Below are positions 5,176-11,118 of a stretch of DNA of 11,118 nt, piece after piece. Source of the DNA: Candidatus Avimicrobium faecavium (GTDB lineage: Bacteria > Bacillota > Clostridia > Oscillospirales > Ruminococcaceae); assembly GCA_904419105.1 (NCBI GenBank), contig CAJFQR010000151.1:1-11118 (forward strand), written 5' to 3'. The notes below the pieces were generated by a model, which saw only the letters and a list, made by a program, of their open reading frames with translations, made no database searches and was not told the origin of the DNA. Numbering within the stretch: position 1 is the first letter of the stretch; every line of letters begins with the position of its first letter. A program made the translations under genes and the position numbers.

Positions 5176-7302
5176 TCATCTGCCTCCCGGGCCGCCGGCC
5201 GGGGCGCCGCCGCCCATGCCGCCGCCTCCCATACCTCCGCCGCCCATGCCGCCCATGCCGGAGGCAGAGGTGGAGCTGTCCTCCTCATCCGAGGTCTCCA
5301 GGCCTTCGGTCAGGTCGGCGCTGGAACGGATTACATCACCCTCCGCCAGCGAATCACCGGTGATCTCGATGTAGTAGTCGTTGGAGGCGCCGGCGGTCAC
5401 TTCCACCTTTTCGAAGGTCATCTCGGTGCCCTCGCCGCCGGTGCTCCGGTAGACGAAGGTACTGCCGTCCTCCTCGGTGCCCACCGCGTCGATGGGCACC
5501 ACAAAGGCATCCTCGGTCACATCCTGGATGATCTCCACCTGGGCCTGGATGCCGATGAGCAGACCGCTGTCCTCGGTGTCTACCTGGACCTTGGCTCCAA
5601 AGGTACCCTCGCTGTTGGCCACCGGGTCGATCTGAGTCACAGTGCCGGTGATCTCGGTTTCATCGGTGGCGTCGCTGGTGATGATGCAGGGCATCCCGAT
5701 GGAGATGTCCCGTACTGTGTCGGCGGTGAGGGTAATTTCCACCACCAGGTCGTTTACATCCTGAATAGTGGCCACCACCGACTCGCCGCAGGCAGAGCCC
5801 ACGGTGGCGTTGAGGGAGGTCACCGTGCCGTCCATTGTGGCGGTGAGGGTACAGTCATCCAGGGTATCCAGCAGGGTGAAGAGGTTATCCGGCGTGCGCT
5901 GAGCCTTCTCCAGCTGGGAAGCGGCATCCTCAATCTGCTGCTCATAGCTGGTCAGCGAGGAAGTGTCCTTCTGCTCATCGTAGGAGTCGTCGGCGCTCTC
6001 CACCTGGTCTTCGCTGTTCTCCACCTGGTCGGCGGCGGAGCTCACCTGCTCCTCGGCCTGTTCCAAAGCGGACTGGGCCTCCGAGAGCTGGCTCTGGGCC
6101 GCCTCGTATTTTTCGATCGCCTCCTGGTAGGTCATACCGCTGCCGGAGGAGGCGGCGCTCTCCTGAGCAACAAGGGCGTTTGCCGCCGTGATGAAGTTAT
6201 CCACCAGCGTATCGGAGGAGGGTTCCCTCAGGGTGAGACCGCTGTCCGCCGCCGCCAACTGAGCGTTGACACTGGAGATGCTCGGGGCATCGGTCTCGGC
6301 AAGGGTACGCCGGTTGCTGCTGCTCACATCTTCATTGATCGAGAGAGCCTCGGACATACCGGCGCCGCTGCCGTAGTCCTCCCAGGCGCTCTCCAGGGCT
6401 TCCGCCGCTGCCTTCAGTTCGGCAAGCATTTCCTCCTTTTCCTCGCTGCTGGCAGAAGTATAATCCATATAAGCATCGGTGTAGTTGTCCCCGGCCCGGT
6501 CCAGGGCGGAGACGGCGGTGGCCAGGGCGTCCGCCGCGTCATCGTAGCTGTCCACATAGTCGGAGATGCTCTGGATGGCGTCATAGACCGACTGGAGAGC
6601 GTTCACCTCGCTCTGGGCGCTGTTCACCAGGGCCTGGGCAGCGGTGCGCAGTGCCTTGGCCTCGGACAGGGCGTCCTCGGCGTCGTCCAGATCCTCCTCC
6701 GCATCATCCACATCGTCCGCCAGCCGTTTCAGCTGGTCGTAGTACTGGTCCAGTGCGTTCTCATAGCTCAACTGGGCCCGGTCGTAGCTGGTCTGGGCCG
6801 AGGCCACATCGTCCGAATAGCTCAGCTGGGCATCGGCAATCTGTTCCTCCAGATCGGAGGTATCCAGCGTGGCGATCACATCGCCGAGCTTGACCTCATC
6901 GCCTACCTCCACATTGACACTGGCCACCATATAAGCCTGGGCCCCTTCGGGCACCGTCACATTGGCGGTACTGGCCGAGGCCACGGTGCCGGTGGCAGTC
7001 ACCGAGTTCTCCAGGCTGGTCTTTTGCAGGGTGGTGGTGCGGATGTACTGATAGCCGGACGCCGTTTCCGCCGGGCCGTTCAGAACCATCCGCAGCCCGA
7101 CGGCGCCGGCCAGACAGAGTGCCATAGCCGAGACACAGAGCCTTTTGTGCCGCAGCAACCAGTCCTTCCAGCGCAGCGGCAGCGGGCGGCCTTCCTCCGC
7201 CGGAGCCGGAGGGGACGCCGGGGCCTGCAATGCCTTCTGCTTTCTGCCGGCGAGCTTTTCCTTCGCCGCCATGATCTTCTCGATGATCTCATGTTTTGTC
7301 AC
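5176..7302 (-). CDS. HlyD/MacA-like membrane-fusion (adaptor) protein with very long coiled coil
   Basis: The 708-residue protein is the first gene of the export operon and should bridge the MacB-type permease to the cell exterior. Residues 1-50 are cytoplasmic and basic, and a single membrane anchor lies near 55-74. A split lipoyl/barrel-sandwich domain follows: the first half is near 92-150 (VTATGTVASA; VEVGDEVKLGDVIATLDTSD) and the second half near 520-560 (LTATMDGTVTSLNATVGSACG). Between them are about 350 residues of Ala/Glu/Asp/Ser-rich coiled coil, far more than in MacA (about 370 residues in total). A beta-barrel region follows, then an acidic Ser-rich linker and a Gly/Met-rich tail. 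I chose GTG 7300-7302 (MTKHEIIEKIM) because GGCGGAG lies upstream; an in-frame GTG at 7354-7356 would add 18 unconvincing residues. The stop is one base from the next gene's start. Confidence 0.88.
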   Translation of the reverse strand: MTKHEIIEKIMAAKEKLAGRKQKALQAPASPPAPAEEGRPLPLRWKDWLLRHKRLCVSAMALCLAGAVGLRMVLNGPAETASGYQYIRTTTLQKTSLENSVTATGTVASASTANVTVPEGAQAYMVASVNVEVGDEVKLGDVIATLDTSDLEEQIADAQLSYSDDVASAQTSYDRAQLSYENALDQYYDQLKRLADDVDDAEEDLDDAEDALSEAKALRTAAQALVNSAQSEVNALQSVYDAIQSISDYVDSYDDAADALATAVSALDRAGDNYTDAYMDYTSASSEEKEEMLAELKAAAEALESAWEDYGSGAGMSEALSINEDVSSSNRRTLAETDAPSISSVNAQLAAADSGLTLREPSSDTLVDNFITAANALVAQESAASSGSGMTYQEAIEKYEAAQSQLSEAQSALEQAEEQVSSAADQVENSEDQVESADDSYDEQKDTSSLTSYEQQIEDAASQLEKAQRTPDNLFTLLDTLDDCTLTATMDGTVTSLNATVGSACGESVVATIQDVNDLVVEITLTADTVRDISIGMPCIITSDATDETEITGTVTQIDPVANSEGTFGAKVQVDTEDSGLLIGIQAQVEIIQDVTEDAFVVPIDAVGTEEDGSTFVYRSTGGEGTEMTFEKVEVTAGASNDYYIEITGDSLAEGDVIRSSADLTEGLETSDEEDSSTSASGMGGMGGGGMGGGGMGGGAPAGGPGGR
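5179..5259 (-). repeat. Low-complexity Gly/Met-rich coding repeat
   Basis: The last 27 codons of the adaptor gene encode GMGG/GGGGM units ending in APAGGPGGR, formed by tandem GGC/GGN-ATG-type triplets. The segment is probably disordered. It also contains the ribosome binding site (GGGAGG) for the ATPase gene. Confidence 0.7.
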
Positions 7303-7376
7303 TTTCTTTCTCCGCCTTTCTGATGCAGGGATCCCGGGGACGGGCCCTCTCTCCACCCGCCCCGGTCGATGTAGTG

Positions 7377-7411
7377 AGTATAAAAACCAAAGATAAACTT
7401 TTTGTCAAGTT
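7377..7411 (-). promoter_or_regulatory. Candidate promoter and inverted repeat of the ABC export operon
   Basis: On the minus strand a perfect TTGACA (7403-7408) lies upstream of TTTTAT/TTTATA/TATACT (7377-7385); depending on the choice of -10 box the spacing is 17, 18 or 20 bases. The -35 box lies inside a perfect inverted repeat, AAACTT-N6-AAGTTT (7395-7411). A related AAGTTTTT element recurs at 7435-7442. These are plausible binding sites for the divergently encoded response regulator, but that is inference. Confidence 0.5.
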
Positions 7412-7522
7412 TTTCGTCCCGGCGGAAAGGTTTGAAGTTTTTTTACAGTTTATCAACAAAACCACTTCGCATCAGCGGTAGGATAACAGTAGTACAGCTG
7501 ACAAAGGAGGGCTGGAAAGAAT

Positions 7523-8194
7523 ATGTTTCAGATCTTGGTTGCGGAGGATGACAAAAGCGCCGGCCGGCTGATCATGGATACGCTGTCGGACGCCGGCTAC
7601 GAGCCGGTGCTGGCCGCCGACGGCCTGCAGGCCTATGCCATGCTGACCCAGCGCCATGTGGATCTGCTGGTGCTGGACCTGATGCTGCCGGAGCTGGACG
7701 GCTTTGCGCTGCTGCACCAGCTGCGGGAGAGCGGATCCACGCTGCCGGTGCTGGTGCTCACCGCCCGGGAAGCCATCGCCGACAAACGCCGGGGCCTGCG
7801 GGCCGGCGCCGACGACTATATGGTCAAACCCGCCGATGAGGAGGAGCTGCTGCTGCGCATTGCGGCACTGCTGCGGCGTTCCCGGCAGGCCTGTGAGCAC
7901 CGCCTGGTGGCAGGCGGCACCACCCTGAACTACAACGACCTGGCGGTGGAATCCCAGGGGGTTCAGGTGGACCTGTCCCGCAAGGAGTTTCTGCTGCTTT
8001 ACAAGCTGCTCTCCTGCCCGGGCAAGACCTTTACACGCCGCCAGCTGATGGACGAGATCTGGGATATGGATTCCACCAGTGAGGAACACACTGTCACCGT
8101 CCACATCAACCGCCTCCGGGAAAAATTCCGGGACAACCGGGATTTTTCCATCGTGACGGTGCATGGGCTGGGATATAAGGCGGCGCGGCTGTGA
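7523..8194 (+). CDS. OmpR/PhoB-family response regulator
   Basis: The 223-residue protein is intact. The receiver domain (residues 1-115) has the acidic pocket E8-D9-D10, phospho-acceptor D52 in VLDLMLPELDG, T80 and K102 in VKPADE. The C-terminal winged-helix DNA-binding domain (about 127-223) has SRKEFLLLYKLL, TRRQLMDEIWDMD, TVTVHINRLREKF and the terminal VHGLGYKA, all typical of the PhoB class. ATG 7523 has AAAGGAGG 12 bases upstream. The stop overlaps the kinase gene's GTG by four bases (GTGA), so the two are translationally coupled. The gene is divergent from the ABC export operon, with a 220-bp shared region between the coding starts. Regulation of that operon is therefore the obvious hypothesis. 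Its partner kinase is broken, so its phosphorylation state in this strain is uncertain. Confidence 0.95.
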   Translation: MFQILVAEDDKSAGRLIMDTLSDAGYEPVLAADGLQAYAMLTQRHVDLLVLDLMLPELDGFALLHQLRESGSTLPVLVLTAREAIADKRRGLRAGADDYMVKPADEEELLLRIAALLRRSRQACEHRLVAGGTTLNYNDLAVESQGVQVDLSRKEFLLLYKLLSCPGKTFTRRQLMDEIWDMDSTSEEHTVTVHINRLREKFRDNRDFSIVTVHGLGYKAARL

Positions 8195-9213
8195 GGCGGC
8201 TGCTGCGCTCCACCCGGGGGCGCTTTGTCACCTGTGTGGCGGCCAGCAATCTGCTGTCTGGGCTGTTCACCGGGTTTTTCTGGGTGCCGCTGACCATGCG
8301 GTACCTGCCGCCGGAGCACTTTCTGGCCCGCTGGGGACCGATGCTTCTTTCGATCCTGCTGGCGCTGCCCATCTCCTATTGGATCAGCCGGCTTTCTGCC
8401 CGGCCGATTCAGGAGATGCTCGAGGCCACCCAGGCCATCTCCCGTGGGGATTATACGGTGCGGGTCTCGGAAGAGGGCAGCGGCGATCTGGCAGAGCTGC
8501 TGCACAGCTTCAATCAGATGACCAACGAGCTTGTCAGCACCGAAATGATGCGCAGCGATTTTATCAGCACCTTTTCCCACAAATGCAAAACCCCATCGCC
8601 TCGATTCGGGGCTTTGCCCGACGGCTGCGCCGCGGGAACCTGACCCCCGAACAGCAAAATGAGTACCTGGACATCATTGCAGATGAATCGCTGCGGCTGT
8701 CCGAGCTGTCCAGCAGTATCCTGCTCCTCGCAAAATACGAAGCCCAAAGCCTGGTGGCTGACCAGACCGACTACGATCTGGACGAACAGCTCCGGGCCTG
8801 TGTGCTGCGCCTGGAGAGCAAATGGACTGACAGGGGGGCTCACCTTCTCGATGCAGCTGCCCCGTCTGCCCTACCGGGGCAACAGTGAGATGCTGGGCCG
8901 TGTCTGGATGAATCTGATTGACAACGCGATCAAGTTCAGCCACGACGGCGGCACCATCTTCATCAGCGGCCGCCGGGAGACGGACCGCCTGCTGGTGACG
9001 GTTCGGGACGAGGGCATCGGCATCCGCCCGGAAGCACTCGGCCATATCTTCGATAAGTTCTACCAGGGGGAGCCCTCCCACGCCTCCGCCGGGAGCGGCC
9101 TGGAGCTGGCGCTGGTCAAGCGCATTCTGGCTCTCTGCGGCGGAGAAATCACCGTCGAAAGCACCCCAGACGCCGGCAGCAGCTTCTGCATTTCGCTGCC
9201 GGCAGCGGACTGA
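8191..9213 (+). pseudogene. Sensor histidine kinase, disrupted by two compensating frameshifts
   Basis: GTG 8191 starts a sensor kinase of about 340 residues. It has two membrane segments (about 10-33 and 46-65) enclosing a short external loop of roughly 15 residues, then a HAMP domain with RPIQEMLEATQAISRGDYTVRV, and an H-box at H130. The frame breaks in the C-run 8591-8594 and stops at 8641-8643. The following 80 codons (IASIRGFARRLRRGNLTPEQQNEYLD...) are in the next frame. The original frame resumes after a G6 run (8833-8838), encoding the ATPase domain: N-box NLIDNAIKFS, G1 DEGIGI, F-box IFDKFYQ. Adding one C and removing one G restores a continuous kinase. Two key motifs are also altered. 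The H-box reads HKCKTP instead of HE[FL]KTP, and the G2 box reads GSGLELA instead of GSGLGLA. These argue for decay, although indels alone could be sequencing errors. Confidence 0.85.
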
Positions 9214-9231
9214 GGGAGGCCCTTTCCCCTA

Positions 9232-9278
9232 TAAAAAGAAAACCGGCAGGCGGTTTTGTCCCTGCCGGCTTTCTTTTT
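9232..9278 (+). terminator. Rho-independent terminator of the two-component operon
   Basis: An 8-bp perfect stem, CCGGCAGG / CCTGCCGG (9243-9250 with 9261-9268), is followed by CTTTCTTTTT, about 30 bases after the kinase stop. The upstream AAAAAGAAAA also gives a T-rich tract on the minus strand. Confidence 0.82.
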
Positions 9279-9370
9279 GGAAACAGTCGCGGTACGAAAA
9301 AAGGAGGGCAGAAGCTGGAGGATCCTGATTTACAATGCCGGCTCACAACAATGCTGCCCAGCCAGTCAGC
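9279..9370. other. Intergenic block between two terminators, no gene recognised
   Basis: About 90 bases lie between the two-component terminator and the terminator next to the CRISPR array. A weak AGGAGG-like site and an ATG at 9335 open only a 33-codon frame that runs through the next terminator hairpin, so I do not call a gene. No promoter or RNA gene is evident. Confidence 0.5.
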
Positions 9371-9398
9371 AAAAAGAGGGGGAAGCCCCTCTTTTTTT
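9371..9398 (-). terminator. Bidirectional terminator at the left end of the CRISPR array
   Basis: GAGGGG (9376-9381) and CCCCTC (9386-9391) form a 6-bp stem around a 4-base loop. It is flanked by five A on the left and seven T on the right, so it has U-tracts in both directions. On the minus strand it is about 100 bases past the last repeat and would end the pre-crRNA transcript. On the plus strand it would insulate the array from read-through. Confidence 0.75.
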
Positions 9399-9496
9399 GT
9401 TTGCCCGTTGAACGGCAGTTTTCTTTCCCGCTTTGAAAATCCCATTTCCGGACAAAGCGCCGAAAATGGTCGAAACAGACCATACAACATTTTGCA

Positions 9497-9583
9497 AGGA
9501 ATACCCCGCCGTGCGGGGAGAAAGGACGCACGCCTCTGCTGCCATTGTATGCGTTGGGCTCACCCCCGCTATGCGGGGAAATA
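9497..9583 (-). repeat. Two degenerate terminal CRISPR repeats (leader-distal end)
   Basis: Units at 9497-9523 and 9557-9583 match the array repeat imperfectly. Each keeps the 6-bp stem CCCCGC/GCGGGG but has a 3-base loop (CGT and TAT) in place of GTAC, so each is 27 rather than 28 bases. Flanks have diverged (AGGAATA and GGCTCAC on the left; AGAAA and AAATA on the right). Their spacers are still 33 bases, giving 60-base units. Confidence 0.88.
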
Positions 9584-11118
9584 TTCATCCCCTGGCATTT
9601 CGCCCCAGGTTTGTCGGGATCACCCCCGCGTACGCGGGGAGAAGCTGGCTCTGGGTTGTGTTCAGGGTTTTCATACGGGATCACCCCCGCGTACGCGGGG
9701 AGAAGCCCCTTCTCCAATCATTACGAGTATACACCGAGGGATCACCCCCGCGTACGCGGGGAGAAGGCGGGAAGGCTTCACGCGGAAAGGACGGGAAGGG
9801 GATCACCCCCGCGTACGCGGGGAGAAGTTACTCCTATCGCCTACTTGATTGATGCAGTTAGGATCACCCCCGCGTACGCGGGGAGAAGATACAACCGCTG
9901 GATTGGGAGCTGGGGCATAAGGGATCACCCCCGCGTACGCGGGGAGAAGACCAGATCAAGCATCGCGGAGTATGCCTCGGGAGGATCACCCCCGCGTACG
10001 CGGGGAGAAGAGGGCGAGCCGGAGCACAAGGCCGAGGACGACAGGATCACCCCCGCGTACGCGGGGAGAAGGGGTCGGCTGCGCTTGGCAAATTCTTCTG
10101 CAGGGGATCACCCCCGCGTACGCGGGGAGAAGCAGCGTACATCGATTTCATATATGTCCCGCCATGGATCACCCCCGCGTACGCGGGGAGAAGTTGGAAC
10201 CCGCTGCCCGAGCTCGTATCGGTTGAGGATCACCCCCGCGTACGCGGGGAGAAGTCACCGAGGTAGACAAGGGGGATCTCAAAGCAGGGATCACCCCCGC
10301 GTACGCGGGGAGAAGGGGTCGGCAGACCACTTCGGGGAGACGATCAGGGGATCACCCCCGCGTACGCGGGGAGAAGTCACCGGCAGTGATCTGAACGAAC
10401 GCCGAGCCGGGATCACCCCCGCGTACGCGGGGAGAAGGGCACCGAACGATCGATCACATACCCGGCAATGGGATCACCCCCGCGTACGCGGGGAGAAGGA
10501 TACGGAGGAAGCCCGTAGCGAGACTGTGAAGGGATCACCCCCGCGTACGCGGGGAGAAGCCAAAATACTGGCGGGACAGCGGAGCCGGTTTGGGATCACC
10601 CCCGCGTACGCGGGGAGAAGCTTACCGGCCTCCGCGCCACCGTCTACCAGTGGGGATCACCCCCGCGTACGCGGGGAGAAGGCATCGGCAGAATCAAGCG
10701 TTTCCTCACTCAGGGGATCACCCCCGCGTACGCGGGGAGAAGCCTGGGAGGAAGATATGGGCCTCGCGACTATCGGGATCACCCCCGCGTACGCGGGGAG
10801 AAGTGATCGCACCGGATAAGGACATCGACGGCGTTGGGATCACCCCCGCGTACGCGGGGAGAAGCTGACGATAGTGCTGTTGTCGGAGAGGGCAAAGGGA
10901 TCACCCCCGCGTACGCGGGGAGAAGATACCGATGATGAGGGTACCGATCATCAGTACAGGATCACCCCCGCGTACGCGGGGAGAAGAAGAGCGGATGTGT
11001 CGGGTCGAGGAAGTTGATGGGATCACCCCCGCGTACGCGGGGAGAAGGAAATGATCGTGTTTTGCGTCTCCGGCGCCAAGGGATCACCCCCGCGTACGCG
11101 GGGAGAAGCAGGAATCAA
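9497..11118 (-). CRISPR. CRISPR array, type I-E-like repeat, runs off the right edge
   Basis: Twenty-five identical 28-bp repeats start at 9617 and recur every 61 bases to 11081, each followed by a unique 33-bp spacer. Two degenerate repeats precede them, giving 27 repeats, 26 complete spacers and a partial one of 10 bases at the right edge. On the plus strand the repeat begins GGATCAC and ends AGAAG around the palindrome CCCCGCGTACGCGGGG. Reversed, it ends GGGGGTGATCC, the same 3' end as the Streptococcus thermophilus type I-E (CRISPR4) repeat. This would give crRNAs a GTGATCC-type 5' handle, so transcription is inferred to be on the minus strand, entering from the right. Decayed repeats at the left end fit a leader-distal end there. 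No leader or cas gene is in the window; the subtype call rests on repeat sequence, repeat length and spacer length only. Confidence 0.97.

Noticed and set aside
5116..7323. 735-codon plus-strand open frame opposite the adaptor gene
   Set aside because: It is the antisense shadow of the GC-rich adaptor; the composition is a His/Gly/Val-rich complement of Ala/Asp/Glu/Ser coding, with no plausible ribosome binding site or motif.
7303..7356. 18-residue upstream extension of the adaptor from GTG 7354-7356
   Set aside because: The extension (MERGPVPGIPASERRRKK) is not family-like, and GTG 7300-7302 has a well-spaced GGCGGAG site.
9335..9436. 33-codon ORF (MPAHNNAAQPV...) left of the array
   Set aside because: It reads through a strong terminator hairpin and its T-run, lacks a good ribosome binding site, and has no recognisable features.
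9400..9496. CRISPR leader at the left side of the array
   Set aside because: The sequence lacks a long AT-rich leader and a promoter toward the array, the adjacent repeats are the degenerate ones, and the repeat polarity points to a leader on the right.
9545..10868. Long plus-strand open frames across the array giving repeated PRTRGE, HPRVRGEK and TPAYAGR peptides
   Set aside because: The 28-bp repeat has no stop in any plus-strand frame, and the 61-bp period cycles it through all three frames, so chance open frames arise. This is a well-known CRISPR-derived spurious protein pattern, not a gene.

Overview
The window looks like a chromosomal segment of a GC-rich Gram-positive gut anaerobe, most likely a Ruminococcaceae/Oscillospiraceae-type Firmicute (Gemmiger/Subdoligranulum-like). 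I infer this from the strong AAAGGAGG-like ribosome binding sites, the consensus sigma-A promoters, the U-tract terminators, GTG/TTG starts and the gene families present. No rRNA, tRNA, transposase or phage gene is visible.

Layout. Positions 1-423 (minus) hold the start of an integral membrane protein that runs off the left edge. Behind it lies a TetR-family repressor gene (498-1067, minus) with a textbook promoter and its own terminator. A matching 13-bp inverted-repeat operator sits before both genes, so they probably form a repressor-target pair. A manganese efflux pump gene, mntP, runs the other way (1226-1789) and is closed by a bidirectional terminator shared with a convergent gene of the TIGR00300 / LOR-SDH (ornithine cyclodeaminase-like) family (1852-2952, minus).

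Positions 3100-7302 (minus) form a three-gene export operon: a large membrane-fusion (HlyD/MacA-like) adaptor, a MacB-type ATPase and a MacB/FtsX-type permease. Divergent from it on the plus strand is a two-component system: an intact OmpR/PhoB-type response regulator (7523-8194) and a sensor histidine kinase (8191-9213). The layout suggests that the two-component system controls the transporter. The kinase is broken by two opposite single-base frameshifts, and it also has substitutions in the H-box and the G2 ATP-lid box. The 5' end of the ATPase gene carries a third single-base shift in a C7 run.

From 9497 to the right edge is a CRISPR array with a 28-bp repeat of type I-E character and a strict 61-bp period. 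It has 25 identical repeats plus two altered repeats at its left end. The repeat sequence, the position of the altered repeats, a conserved base beside one repeat edge and a terminator just left of the array all indicate that it is transcribed on the minus strand. Its leader, and probably the cas genes, would then lie beyond the right edge. No cas gene is in the window.
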